Of a stretch of DNA of 64,000 nucleotides, positions 21,801 to 34,182 are shown piece by piece; position 1 is the first letter of the stretch, and each line of letters starts with the position of its first letter. Where the stretch lies: NCBI GenBank assembly GCA_037102815.1, contig BTPP01000005.1:682001-746000 (forward strand), read 5' to 3'. Position numbers and translations under genes: made by a program. Origin of the DNA: Neurospora intermedia. Its lineage: Eukaryota; Ascomycota; Sordariomycetes; Sordariales; Sordariaceae. The notes under the pieces were generated by a model, which was not told the DNA's origin, did not search any database, and saw only the letters and a list, made by a program, of their open reading frames with translations.

Positions 21801-23352
21801 ACCGCTTCGAGTCCCTTGCTGTTGTCCATGCCAGTATTGAGGCCGCAGAAGCAGCTGTGTTGGGGATTGAATGCCTGGGCTCTGGACTTTGCTTCTCACA
21901 TCCGGGTTTGAATCCGCGTAGTAGTTCGCGATGACTTTCTATCGCGCCGGGTTAGCGATGAATTACTGTTCGACAGCGGTACTGTTTCTGAAGGCTGCAG
22001 AAAGCATTACCTCAACCCACTGTGCATCATCTGTTAGCGAAGTTTCTATATGCGGCTGATTGATTAACTTTGCACGTACCGCCATATTGTTTGAAGGGAC
22101 ATGGAGATATTGAATCCTGCTGGGCTTCGCAAAGCCTTTGTTTCTGTCTTGCCGTAGAATATTCCAGTCGTCCTTCGGGTTGCATTGCTCCTTCTTCAGG
22201 TCTCTCCCATTGTTTAGCAACCGACTCATGGAGATACGCTGATCTGGGAACGTGCCCTTGACCCCAACGTTGCCGTAATCATCGTTGGCTGGTTTCAAGA
22301 ACTGTCTGGCGGTGGAAGATGATCCGGCACCGGGTGATGCATGGACACTAGTCTCTTGAACGGTAAACTCAACAATATGGGCGTAGACGTCTCGTTCAAT
22401 GCTGTACTCGAGGCCACCGAGATCTATGTTTGTTGCCTTGTTGGTTCCATGCTGCCTGATGAAGAGTTGAACCTCTTGGCGTCCGGTTTGGATCCTGTCC
22501 GAGAGTGTAAATTCTCCAGCGATTACCGGATCAACTGGCCTGTGTCCCCCTTGAGCTCCTTTTCTCCAATTCCGAACGTATGGAATGCCGTCTTTGAACT
22601 TTTGAGAGCTCATCCACTTATCACGGCTCAGTTCCATGCTGTACACGAGGCTTGGCTGTCCACCCGAAGAACGAGGTTTCATGATAGCACTGCGCATCAC
22701 ATCCGTTCGTTTGTACCGAGCCTCGATCGCTATTGCCACGGTGAGCATCCTTTCTGCCATCGTCTCATTGAGCCTTGCGTTAATGTCGTCCGTCGAAAAA
22801 GGTCTGTGAGAATTATCCATTGCCATTTTGAGCTTCTTACGCTCAATCTCACGTTCATTAACCCAGACATGATTCGATTCCTTGAAGAAATCGGGCCGCT
22901 GGCAGATCTCAATGCAACCGAAATAATGCTGTACCGGGTCTTTGACGGCTTGTTCGTGCGGTTCGGCTGAGATGCAGGTGGTCGGCTCATTATATGTGTC
23001 GAAAAGCTGCGGACCCCTCTGAGGTTTCCATATGGCTGAAAGGTCGGTAGGATGCCTTGAAAGTTCGGGTTTGGTGAAGAGAAGAGTCTGCTTCATTTTC
23101 TGGGCGTCTCTCGGCGGCAATAGCCTCAGTGGAACAAGTCGCTGTATGGCAATTCATCGGCTGTCTGAAGGACAAATATCTTTTAAAAGCCGATATAAAT
23201 AGCTTGGAGATAGAGAGGGAGGTGAAGGAGGATACCTTATGCGACTTTGCTTCGATCTCTACCGTAGCCTCGATGAACTGACGGGCTGAGTGGCAGGGAA
23301 CTTTATTGATGCCATCTTGACCTCTTGGGTAACGGACCGATGGCAGTCGCAT
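18813..23352 (-). CDS. CorA-like membrane protein, copy A, 12 exons, about 1210 aa
   Basis: Exons on the minus strand: 23352-23236, 23006-22080, 22019-22011 (9 nt), 21938-21708, 21657-21088, 21038-20601, 20527-20480, 20412-20278, 20163-19927, 19870-19739, 19683-19587, 19504-18813. All junctions keep frame and most are confirmed by the paralogue at 24085-28495. Features in order: conserved HYFGCIEI; IPSNNMA-like element joined by the microexon to WVEKVIANYY; MPYLHWET; HPRRTL plus RDKDQT; IMVDQIWMWILDEQTIITSFP; a coiled coil; then two membrane helices with the signature GMNN between them. The GMN loop and two terminal helices are typical of CorA Mg2+ channels; the large cytosolic N-terminus is typical of fungal-specific CorA-like proteins, whose transport activity is largely untested. 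The intron at 20528-20600 uses a GC donor (GCAAGT). The first exon and the 229-nt first intron are the least certain part. Confidence 0.85.
20205..20255. repeat. A/G-rich low-complexity run in an intron
   Basis: Homopurine AAAAAAGG/AAGAAG run inside the 114-nt intron 20164-20277 of CorA-like copy A; it acts as a pyrimidine-rich tract on the coding strand. Confidence 0.7.
22011..22019 (-). other. 9-nt microexon (codons for W-V-E), copy A
   Basis: Flanked by introns 22020-22079 (60 nt) and 21939-22010 (72 nt). Joining it gives N-N-M-A-W-V-E-K-V-I-A-N-Y-Y, a motif shared with the paralogue. Confidence 0.85.
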
Positions 23353-24084
23353 CTGATAGTGGTCACGTCACTCCTATTTGAGAATTGGACATGCAGGCAG
23401 CTGTACAGATAAGCATATATGCAGTCAGATTGGCATACAGGCGGCTGAAATGCAGCTCGGTGGTTCGGGAAGGTGATGTACTGTACTGCACTGCACTGCA
23501 CTGCGACCAGAGCTGAATGGGGGACGCTGAAAATGGGGTGACGAATACAATGCCGCATGGAGCATGATGAAGATAGAGAGGAACAAAGAGAGAGGACGAT
23601 AGTGTTGGGGGAGGTTGGTAAAAAGCACGGCATCTTGTAGCCTGCAGACGGACGGGTGGAAGAGAGAATCTCAACTGGTCAAGATGTCAAGTCAACCAAG
23701 CGGGCTTTCCCAACACATTCCTTCTTACAAGTATGATGGCTCCTTCCGAACAGCTCTGCATACTTCTTACCCAATCCGAGATTGAGTTTACGAGCGCAAC
23801 TGCTTGACAGGAAGCTTTCAAACCTCCCGATGTCGCACAAGGCTGCCGGCCCCCAACTGAGATCCTCGTCTTGGAACTTGCCCCGCTTCTGCCATCCTCC
23901 TTTTGTTAAGGACGGCAGGAACGGAGATGGGGTGTGAAGGAGTTGCAATGCGATCATCGATGAGAACCGGGATTATGACTTGGGGAAGAGAATAAAGGGA
24001 ATCCTTGAGTTATTTCTACTGCGGGCTGGGTTTGCAATCTTTATCTCACTGCCAATCGACAAAAAGACACAGAACTGTGCTTGT
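23353..24084. other. Spacer between the two CorA-like genes
   Basis: Contains the promoter and 5' UTR of copy A and the 3' end of copy B. A short (ACTGC)n-like run lies at 23480-23505. No gene supported. Confidence 0.45.
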
Positions 24085-27000
24085 TCACACAATGTCTCCG
24101 TCATCCACTTTTCTACCGCCCATCAGCGGCGGTTCTGGTGTTCTAGCACCTCGTGATGTCGGTGTATTACCATCGACCATCGTGTACACTTGTGTTGAAC
24201 CGTTGGATCCCGTTGATGGGGGCCTCAGACTACTCTGTTCGCTGCGTCCGTTGGTCTCGCGATCTTCAGGATTGCCATCCCGGGTCGACATTGATCTGGA
24301 GGCAGGTTTACTTTCCGGAGTCGGAGTGTTTCCCGCCCCAAAGAACCTGCTAAACCAGCCCCATTTTGACTTAAATGATGCTGTGTTGGTAACGCCAGAA
24401 GCTTGTTCATCTGGGTTGTTCTGCTGATTGAGCAGTTCAGCTCTACGAGCCGCTCTCTTTCGCTTGGCTTTTCGCACCTCTTCCTTCATGTGCCGGACTT
24501 TGAGTTCGGTCTTGCGCATGAGGGATTGTGACCCGTACTCGTCGTGGAATGCTATCCAGAACCTGTACAGCTGGGAATAGACTACAACCACTGTGAAGAT
24601 GTATTTCGTGAGGGACACGACCGTTGCTCGAAGCAAGGGACTGAATGCGACCACGATCGTCGCGATGATGATACCAATGGATATGGAGACTGTGCTTTCA
24701 AATTAGAACATGTCCATGAACCGGATACAACTAGTGGCAGCCAACATCACTTACACATGAGCTTGAACTGCTCTCCTAAATGCATGGGCCCGCTATCAGT
24801 GAATTCCCAGTTGTTCATACCGAAGATACTCGACATGAATGACAATGGCAGCTGGATAACAAACAGGTCAACCATTTGCTTTCTCCTGGTTGTGGATACT
24901 AGCTCGACTCACAAACACGATAGTGACAATCGTGAACATCATGACAGCACGTCCCTGAGTGACGGCCTCCTCCGCTTGCCTGACGGACTCCCAGGCTTGC
25001 ACTACACTTGCCTGTTGTTGTTTCAGTGCAAGAAGATCGTTGACCTGCGGACGCTCATGTCAGTATGCCTTCCTGAGTCCTGTGGCAAGGAATGCGGCGT
25101 GGCTCACACTGTCGGCTGTACTCTTGGCGCCTGCCCTCAGTCCTTCAAGCTCGTCAATGCGGTCATTCACTTCTGAGAGTAGTTCCTGGTATTGCACCCG
25201 GAACCATCCAAGTTGTTCTTTCCTTCTGGTCTCTTCCTCATCGGTTGCAAGTTGCTCATCGCTCGTGCTATTCCTAGCACTTCTAATACTTGCGTTGCCT
25301 AACGTTTTGCGCGAGGGCTCCGAAGTGTCTTCTTCAACAAAGCCGTCGCCGCTCAATCGGTTCTTGGGATTCAAAATATGCTCGACATGTCTGCGGTATC
25401 GCTTCATAATGTCTCTTTGTCTCTTGTGGACGTGCAGCATAATGTCGAGCTCGTCAAGGATGTCCTTAACCTCGCGCTGAAGTTTCTGTCGTAACAGTTA
25501 GCATGGGGGATACGGGAGCCTAATGCCACGAAGAGGAGCCTACTTACACCTTCAGGATTGATGTCGAGTAAGGACACGTGTAGATCAGAGGAGTTGACGT
25601 ATTTGGACCTGGCGCGATATATCTTGGAGGCTTCTTGCGTCCAGTGCCAGACATGCTGGAATGATATTGTGTGTAAATTTGTCTAGATTCAACCAGTTAG
25701 CGCACGGTATACCAGCGTAAAAAAGCACGGTCATACGTACCACTCGCCCAATAGCTTCAGAGAAGATGTCCATCACTTGCGGTTGGCCCTCCTAACGAAA
25801 GTCGTTGTCAGCTTGCCTCTACAGGCATCACTTTTGGATAGTGCAATGTAGCTTACATCAGCCCTGGTCCGATCGAAGAAGGTGTTGGAGCATTCGTCTA
25901 GTATGATAAGCGCCAGATCGTAAACCGATCTCACTTGATTTTTGCGGAACGACTTTAAGCGCGCCCGTATAGATCGGTGTACTCCCGACAAGTCATGCTT
26001 GTTGCTTCCATAGCGCCGCGGAAATGAGGTAATTATTGTGTGCTCGTCAAGAACCCACATCCATAATTGATCAACCATGATGAGCTGGGAGACTTTCTTG
26101 ATGTCGCTCTTGCACTGGTCACAGCCGTGTTCATCAGTTGTCTCAGAATGATGAGTCCACTTCATAGGCGGCGAAACATCATACTCGACACGCTGAGCTG
26201 TATCTTGATCTTCAAGTTCATGAAGCAGCTCTCTCCCTGTCGCGAATGCGGCACTGGCTGTCGTTGGATTCATGCTTTGTTGAGGAGAACTGTGGCGCTT
26301 AATCCAGGAGTGTTCAGGCTTCTCTGCCTCCTGGAGTTTGTGGATAAAGTCAAGCTTTGTGTCTCGGTAGATAACCTGATCTCTATCGCGAGCCTTGGTC
26401 GTTCTTAGTGTCCAATAGTAAGACTGATCCAACGTACGACGCGGGTGGAGAGGAGGGTCGTGAAAAAGATACTCCTCCAGCATTCTCTGGTCCCTGAACG
26501 TTGACATCGCGTCATAAAGACGAGCAGCATCCACAAGATACTGACCAAGCGCGCTCATAACTCTCAGACGACCAGAATCATCGATATGAGGCCTCTCACC
26601 GCGTCGAACTTCCCGGCGACGCCTGAAGAGTTGGTGAAGTGCTAGGTCAACGGTTTGAAGTAGCTTATTTTGGTTGTTCGGATCAGCAGCACCTTCTTTA
26701 GGATGTTTTATGTTCCTTCTCTGATTGTCGAGCTTCGAAAGATTGGTGAGCTTCGCTCTCTCTTTCTGTCGAGTCTTCTTCTTGTCTTGCTTTTCTTTCC
26801 TTTGCTTTTGCCGGAACTTGTCGGATTCAATATCGATCAACCTGGAAATGGTCTCCCTCCTACGGTCCGTTTCCCAGTGGAGATATGGCATCTACAATTC
26901 AGAAGACTGTCAGCGTTATCTTTGTTGGGAAATGTGGGAATTATCAGTGTCATTGACGTACAAAGAGAACAATGTTCTTTGGATGCTGCTCGATCTCGTT

Positions 27001-28495
27001 GGTCTCGGTTGACACTACCTCGCAGAGAGAACGCATATGTCTTGCGTGCACTACACCGCTTCGAGTCCCTTGTTGCTGACCTCGCCAATACTGAGGTCTC
27101 AAGAGCATGTGCGTTGGGGTCTGCACTCTCTGATGCCTGAGTTTGCGATTGAGATCTGGAGTTTTGGTTTCGTAGTAGTTGGCAATCGCTTTCTGTGATT
27201 GTATGAGCAGTGAACCTGAAAGTATGTTTTGGGCGGGTGTCAAGAGCTTACCTCCACCCACTAAAGTACAACGAGTTATGTCAGTCAGCAGTCAGCAACG
27301 ATGATGATGATTAGTAGAAAAAGTCACATACTGCCATATTATTTGATGGGATGTGGAAGTATCGGATCCTTTTTGGCCGCCCTGAACCACCTTCATTCGT
27401 GCATCGGTTTCTTGATAGAATATTCCAATCGCCTTCCGGATCATGGGTGCTCAATTCAGGATTATCGGTGGTTTTCGGTTCACAAGTAACTCCATTATCG
27501 AGGAGGAAGCTCATGGATATGCGCTGGTCTGGGAAAGTGCCCCTGAAGCGCCCATCAGTCAAGGGTTCGTCAATCGGCGTCAGGAAAGATTCGGAATCTT
27601 GACTCGGCCTGTCTGTGTCGTGTTCAGTGCTGAACTGAATAAGATAGGCATTGACATCTCGCTCAAGGTGATATTCGGTACTATCCTTCTCGTTGTCTTC
27701 TGTCATTCTGTTGCTGAAATCCTGATTGGAATGTACGCCGTTTTCTGATTGTGCATTCTTTTTCGTGCGTTGCTTTTTCGCAAGTTCTTTGACTTCCTTC
27801 CGTCCAGGCTCGTCGGATCCGTTGTGGTCATCATCTTCACTTGCACCCTTCACGTCTTTTCTCCATTGACGCACCCATTCGATCCCTTTGATGAAGCGCT
27901 GTGACTCCTTCCAGTCGGAACGGCTGTTCTCGAGCTGTTTTACAACACTATCCACCTCTTCGGCCTTCGGCTGCTGGTCTGAAAAGAGCCTGGATTGGCG
28001 GGCTGGAGTCTTGCTGAGCGCGTTCCGCAAGATTTCTATCCGCTTGTATTGAGCCTCGATGGCAATAGCCACACTTCCTATTCTCTTTTCAAGCCACTCG
28101 TTGGCTCTTGCATTGGAGACAGACTCGATCGTGAGGGGGTCGTCATCAGGAACAGCATGACCCGCTTTTTTGAGCTTCTCTCGGGCGCTCTTCAAGTGGT
28201 TCTCCCATTTGTCGTTGTCGTTGGTAACAGGGAATCTCTCCATGGTCTTTGCTAGTTCCGCGTAGAATTTGCCATATTGAACCTTTCGTTCGTGCTCCCA
28301 ATGCGGGTGACTGGACTTCAGAAATTCGGCTCGATCGCGTATTTCGATGCATCCAAAGTAGTGTTGGACAGCATCTTCGACGGTGGTGTCATGAGGTTCT
28401 GTGGAAAGACAGCTGGTAGGTTCATCTTCCGGATCGTGGTGCGTGAGGTTTCGAGGACTGCAGGCATCCACAAAGGCTCGAGCAATTTGTCGCAT
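24085..28495 (-). CDS. CorA-like membrane protein, copy B, 10 exons, 1278 aa
   Basis: Exons on the minus strand: 28495-27332, 27260-27252 (9 nt), 27192-26962, 26891-25857, 25791-25741, 25682-25548, 25485-25108, 25044-24913, 24851-24755, 24689-24085. Every junction is GT-AG and in frame. It is the tandem paralogue of the gene at 18813-23352: the same motifs occur in the same order (HYFGCIEI, IPSNNMA/WVE, MPYLHWET, HPRRTLDQ with RDRDQV, IMVDQLWMWVLDE, QPQVMDIFSEAIGRV, AWESVRQAEEAVTQGRA, GMNN), and exons of 9, 231, 135, 132 and 97 nt are identical in length. Residue content between motifs differs strongly, so the duplication is not recent. Two C-terminal membrane helices flank GMNN; the tail is basic, then Ser/Pro-rich. 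A divalent-cation transport role is inferred from the CorA family; a signalling role is also possible. Confidence 0.87.
27252..27260 (-). other. 9-nt microexon (codons for W-V-E), copy B
   Basis: TGGGTGGAG lies between CTTTAG and GTAAGC, with in-frame introns of 71 and 59 nt on either side. The same exon (TGGGTTGAG) occurs in copy A at 22011-22019, between CACAG and GTAATG. Confidence 0.85.
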
Positions 28496-30852
28496 AATGA
28501 AGGAATGGTGCGTTCATCCGTAGAGGCAGGCTGGATTGCTGTAGAGATGCTCCACAATAACACAACAGTAGCAAAGACAACGACAATGTCAGGTAGAGAA
28601 CCGAGTACGGCTGGGTGTCTGAGGGGGAGGTGTCCAGATGGAGTTCTTGCTAAAGCGTCCAGGGAATAGATATGTTCCGACTGGTAGGTACTTCTCTATT
28701 ACTTACAATGTCTAAATGTGATGGCAAGGTGCTCGACATAATCGTAATCAAATTGCCCCCAGCGATATTGAAAGTTCGCTGAAGAGAAGGCGACGAATAA
28801 CAAGACGAGAAAATACCAGGTAGTAATGCATGGGACCGGAAAAGGTAACCTTCAAGCTGGAGCGAGGCCATATTCGAAAAGCTGAAGAGGGGGGATGCAG
28901 ATAAACTGTGTACTGACAAGTTGAGGCCCGGTCGATGTTACACGACATCAAGCCCCCTACAGTAATGTTCCATGGGCTGACCCGGAGGAAACCCCATCAA
29001 GACCCTCGATATTCCCTCGAGATACCACAGAAAGAGGAGGAAGGAGATTTGTCGATCAGTGCAGAGAGAGGACTTGAGACTCTGCGCGACAGAGGAAAGG
29101 ACCCTTGTGCATGGATGTGTGAAACACTGTGAGCCCTGCGGTTACACCCATAATGTGATGGTTTCCCGTGCTGACATGAACTGTGAAATGGGAGATGGAT
29201 GTAGTACGGGGCGGGTAGGGTGAACTGGTGCGAGGGCAGAAGAGGTTGAGATACTAGGCCGCGGTCGACCGAGCACGCTCAAGCGTTGGGTGATCATTGC
29301 AAGCCGGCGAGAGACAAAAAGTTGACGGGATGGAACGACGGATGTGCGTGGTGTCAAGGCAACACTCATAAGGTCGTCCAAAAAGACACAGCCACCCAAC
29401 AGAAACGACGGGAGCAAGTCGCGAGCTGGGGTCGACGTGGGACAGTTGGATGTTGGCTGACGGCGGAGGCGGTGTTGCGGATGTTACCTGGCATGCGGCG
29501 CAAGCTGGTGACATACTCTACATAGTAGAAGGGAACTGAAGTATCTTGTGCCTGTGCTGAGGGGGGAGGTTCGAAAAGGGAAATATGTCCGAGGCACAGA
29601 AGGATCCGATTGCGATTTCCAGATGGTAAGTGAAGTCGTGAACACTGGCGGTGGTGACGGTGTCGATGAGGCTCGGAGCCTGATCACTTCATGAAAGATG
29701 CAACGACCGAAAGCTGTGATGGAAGGAACAAGCCGGAATATCCAAACACTGTAATGTCAGCAAGCGGCAGCAGCCACTGAACTGAATGGATGCAGAACGG
29801 GAAGCTGTGGGCCTTATCGAGCCTATCAATCTGGTGCCGGTGGCAAATTGCGGGTCCTGAAAAGGAAAGAAGCGAGGTGCTAACTGCAGTGCCAACGAAG
29901 CTCGACCGAACTCGTGTCCGACATTTCAACTCAAGTGATGAATCATGAACCTCAAGAAGGAAGGAGCACCCGAAGCTGAAAACTCTGCGCATTCAGCACC
30001 CAATTGATAATGCATCGATCTTCTCTCACGTCGACCTGAGCGGGAGGGAAGGAGGGAATCTCCAATTGGAAGCCCGACATCCCGTCCTCCAACAGAGAAA
30101 TCCAATCCATCAACCCCACGACAGTTACCCCGCTCCAACAGCAGGGCTTCGAAATTATTGACCTCCGTCGTCGCTCCGCATTCCTCAGATGTCATAAGTT
30201 CCCGCTTGCTTAGAAATATACCTCTATACACCTTCTCGGGCAAATGAGCATCATGTACGAGCCACGGGAGGGTAACCGCTCATGTTGTGCGACGCGAACG
30301 AACAGCCTTACTTCAGGATTCGATGACCTTTTGTGGTGCAGGTCCTCGCCCGGTCTGGATGATGTTGCTTGGGTGAGCTCCATTCGCCCTCTCCCTCTAT
30401 CCACCCTACTCGATATCCAAAACAGAGAAGCTGAAATACCAAACTTGGTACAGGCTCTCGGTGGGCTCAAGCTCTCAGCGTCGGCCTACCGACAGTTATG
30501 GGAAGTTGGTCTTGCTTTCTTCTCTATCATCCATCTAAATCTCACGTCCCGTGATCCTCCAGCCCTTCATGGATACTTGATTGCAAAGGTCGTCGCCAGC
30601 CTGGCAGTCGAGGGTGGATGCGACCCAAGACATCACTCCTAGTGGGGTCTCGCTTGAATGCCCTTGGCGATCTGTGGAAGGCTACAGTACCCGCCTAACC
30701 AACGGTTGAGGCATCCTGGGCGCAAGTGAGCCAAGGTATGTGTTCAGGCTTGTTCACTGCTCGGGAATGATGTCTGGCATCCAATTACTAATGTCTGTGT
30801 GAACAGAATACTAAGACTTTATCTTTGACAAGGAAAGAGAAAAGAGAAAGTC
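28496..30852. other. 2.4-kb spacer upstream of CorA-like copy B; no supported gene
   Basis: Holds the promoter of copy B. A 132-codon plus frame at 30244-30642 and overlapping minus frames exist, but none has recognisable domains, splice support or distinctive composition. Confidence 0.45.
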
Positions 30853-32339
30853 TCAACACCGCAGAGGCCAGTTCTCCTCGTCTCTTTCCACTCCAATCCA
30901 AATCTCGTTCTTCACCATGATCGCTCCCGCTGTCTTGGCTGCATTACACTCTGTCGAGACGATTGTCGTCGAAGTAAGTGACTTTAAAGCGGTTATATGG
31001 GTGGTGGATGAACTTTCGTGTGCCGACGTGGTACTCCTGCTCCCTTGGCTATGAGCCGTCGTCCCTCGACTTCGGCTTCGCTCTGCGTTGTATAACCCCA
31101 GTATGTCGTCTACGCTGTCGTTCCCCCTTCTTCTCCTCCTGTTATTTCTTTGCATGCTGGCTGGGCTTAGTGGCGTTTGGAATGTGTCGATATCCCGTAA
31201 GGACTCCATGTCGACAATGGTGTGTGATGAGGCCGAGTCGCGGACGTATGCTGGCGGTGGGGGGCTCGGACTGCGTTCACCTTTGCTATCTGCTCCAGCT
31301 GTGGGCATTTTGTGGTCTCCTGGTTGCTTTTGTTGTTGTTCTTGTTTGTGTTGCTCGACTATCGTGAATTCGGGCATCTCCAGATTGTTTTGGTTGGGTG
31401 GATGGTATTCGTGGTCTTCCGTCATTCCACGGCGTCGGAGATATAACGGACGCAGGGTCGGTATACCCAGGCACACCATGGCTACTGCTATCTCGGCACC
31501 GGCCCAGATAAAGTAAGGGGCAAAGTTGTCTACAGTTGGTCAGCACATGCGGACAATTCTTCAGGGATCGCGGTCAGCTTACAAGTGTAATCCCAGATGT
31601 TGAGATGTGACAACACAACGGTTCTAGTGATGCCGCAAGCACCAGCTCTGTAACATGTCAGCTTGATACCTAACCACATAACACTAACAACGAGTATCTC
31701 GAGTACTCACATTACACCGAGGCTCATTCCACTCGCCAACATCATCTTCTCCCGTCGTGGCATCCTCAAAGACCAGATGAAGAGCCACGGAAAAATGGCA
31801 AAGATGAAATCACAGACACTGGACCACACTCCCAACCCAACACTCATGGGCTGAATCTTGATGTGCCATTTTCCTGGAGTTCTCAACGGATCCCAGCTAG
31901 CTTTTCTCGGTGTCGTCTGATTCCATAGCATGACCACCAACGCAAACGACGTCCCTGCCGTCACCACGATCAGCGCCCACAGCGCCATCTTCTGTCCCCT
32001 CAACTGCACCACTCTCAACAAGAAGAATCCCATGGACAATTTGGCCATGGCATTGCCCGTTATCGCAAAGGTATTGGCGACATAGCTCCAAAAGATGGAT
32101 CTCGACGTGTTCTCGAGCGACAGCGACCACAGACTGGCGCCCATGCCAAAGTGCACCGAGACATGAAGGAAAGTGGCGAAGAGAAGAAGAAAGAGGCCGG
32201 TCAGGACGTAGACGTAGTCTTCGGTACCGATGAACTTGACGATGTGGATGCGAGTATACAGGCGTAGGAACATGAAGGAGAGTGAGAGAAGGGTCATGGA
32301 CCAAACGGCGACGACTACTTCTAGTTGGCGATGTTCCAT
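30853..32339 (-). CDS. Rhodopsin-domain (PTH11/SAT4-like) integral membrane protein, 456 aa
   Basis: Three exons on the minus strand: 32339-31711, 31647-31583 and 31529-30853. Introns are 31648-31710 (63 nt, GTGAGT...ACAG) and 31530-31582 (53 nt, GTAAGC...GTAG). About seven hydrophobic segments run through the first 290 residues, with TEDYVYVLTG after the second and the family pattern AGACGITRTVVLS ... YFIWAGAEIAVAMVCLGIPTLRPLY near the last. That pattern is typical of the fungal 'rhodopsin domain' family, which includes SAT4- and PTH11-like putative receptors. The 160-residue cytosolic tail is Gln-, Ser- and Pro-rich and likely disordered. No CFEM domain precedes the helices. The ligand is unknown; a sensory role at the plasma membrane is inference from PTH11. 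Confidence 0.87.
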
Positions 32340-33582
32340 GATGCCAACTGGTCGTTCATCGAATCATTGTCGAAGTCGTGTGGTTGCCGTCACTGCATGC
32401 AAGTGATATGCCGTTTCCCCCGTTCGAGAGTTTGATGGGTATGGGAAGAAGAAGAAAGAAAGAAAGAAAGAAAAAATAACTAGTGGAGTGACTAGTCTAG
32501 CAGCGAACGATCACTGCGTGCCGAACTGAGACAAGAAACGTGGTGGGCATGTCTCAAGTTTTGGTTGACGGCCGAAGAAGAAAAGCTGGAAGTCCAGACT
32601 CTCGGAGCAACCTATCACGACATCTCTCTTCAGCAACCAAGATTGCCCTTTTCTCATGATTTGCTCATCACTTCATCTTATCGAACTTACTGGCCTGTCA
32701 GGCCTGTCGAATTCCGCAACTGTCCCCATCGGACGGGTATGCCTACCACGCGAGTGGCAATACCGTATTAGCCGGATGACTGGTTCGATAGGTAACTTCG
32801 TGGGGGGTGATGATGGACATTTGGGATATCATAATCTCCAATCACTACTTCAAGACCGTCAGGAATGGCCAAAAACCCAAGCCCTCCCTCTTCTCAATGG
32901 AACACATTGGAATAGACGTCGACCATTCATCTGTGTTACCTCGTCCAAGCTCCCCTGCCGTACCTAAAGATGGTGGGCTGCTGTGGGCTGCTAGCACTTA
33001 CACCTCCCTGTCCGCGAGCGTGGATTGGCTGGAATTGTAACAAGGACTGACCAACGAGAGAGAGCAGGGTTAACCGCTGAAGAACAGGGGTCAAGGACTG
33101 GGGATTAGCTTGGGCGTGATATAGGGCTTTTAAGCGCCTGCACTGAGAGGGAGGTGTTGAAGATGTTGATGTCATTGATAATGCTCTGGAGGGTGTTTCA
33201 GCGCGCCATTGCCGTGATGAGACAGAATAGGTAAGCAGATTGCCCTGGCGTGCAAGCCTGCCTCGGTAGGCGCAAGAGGTACCAAGAGCGTCTGATGATG
33301 CAGGTCATCGAACCCTAACCCTCCACTAGTCAGAAGCAGCAAAGTCAGTGCTCCACAACTCCAGGTCCTTCCCAACCCCAGACCCTGTCAAAATCGATCT
33401 CGATCTCGATGACAAGGAACCACCACACACACCATTGGCGCCAAAAACTTCCACACACAACACACACATCAAAAAATTTTCTTCCCTTCCCACACCCAAA
33501 AGCATAAGACCAGCTAGGTACATAAATGACGCAATCATGACTTCCTTTCAACAATCCGAATAGGAATGATTGATAGCCGCTT
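32340..33582. other. Spacer between the membrane protein gene and tRNA-Lys
   Basis: Includes a (AAAG)n-like run at 32449-32475 close to the promoter of the membrane protein gene. No gene supported. Confidence 0.4.
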
Positions 33583-33670
33583 GCCCGGCTAGCTCAATCG
33601 GTAGAGCGTGAGACTCTTAAGGAGGTACTCCGTAATCTCAAGGTTGTGGGTTCGACCCCCACGTCGGGCT
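33583..33670 (+). tRNA. tRNA-Lys (anticodon CTT) with 15-nt intron
   Basis: The acceptor stem GCCCGGC pairs with GTCGGGC; the D arm (TAGCTCAATCGGTA), anticodon stem GAGA/TCTC and T arm (GTGGGTTCGACCCCCAC) are all intact. Anticodon CTT is at 33616-33618. A 15-nt insert at 33620-33634 lies one base 3' of the anticodon, the canonical nuclear tRNA intron position. Removing it gives the same 73 nt as the minus-strand copy at 58569-58641. A T7 run follows at 33694-33700. Confidence 0.96.
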
Positions 33671-33827
33671 CAATTCCCGTCGTTCCTTCTCTCTTTTTTT
33701 GCATTTTTTCCATATCCTTTTCTTCCACCTGCTACTTCCATATGTATACTCTTCGTGCCGCACTCGTGACCACAGCCCGTCCAATCCTTCCCGGCGTTGT
33801 CGAGGAGAACCTCGTCCTCGTTCCTCC

Positions 33828-33864
<37 letters not shown>

Positions 33865-34182
33865 CTTTTGGCTCTCTGATTTTCATCATGTCTTTTGGGT
33901 GAATGGTTGGTGACCTCAAATGGATCCTCACCTTATTTTCTTACCTGCTGCCTGCGTATGCTCTTTGCTGGCGAACAGAACACTTTCTGTCTTTGGGGTT
34001 TGTCGAATTCGGTACTGTGCACATTTAGCCCTGTGTCATAGGCAATCTTATATTCAAGCGATCATGTACCACAGCGCCTTTAAGCCATTAACCATCCACA
34101 CAGTACCAGTGAACGCATTTATCCGGAGTCATTAACATCATACCCAAGCCCAATCCTCCACGCCCGCCGCGTTGTCGCTTAT
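33671..34182. other. Spacer with a 30-nt-plus poly-T tract
   Basis: A long T homopolymer spans roughly 33832-33864. The rest probably includes the 3' UTR of the DOMON/cytochrome b561 gene. No gene supported. Confidence 0.5.
33694..33700 (+). terminator. Pol III terminator of tRNA-Lys
   Basis: Seven T, 24 nt after the tRNA 3' end. Confidence 0.7.

Noticed and set aside
30244-30642. 132-codon plus frame in the spacer upstream of CorA-like copy B
   Set aside because: No recognisable motif, no splice support, and overlapping frames of equal quality on the other strand.
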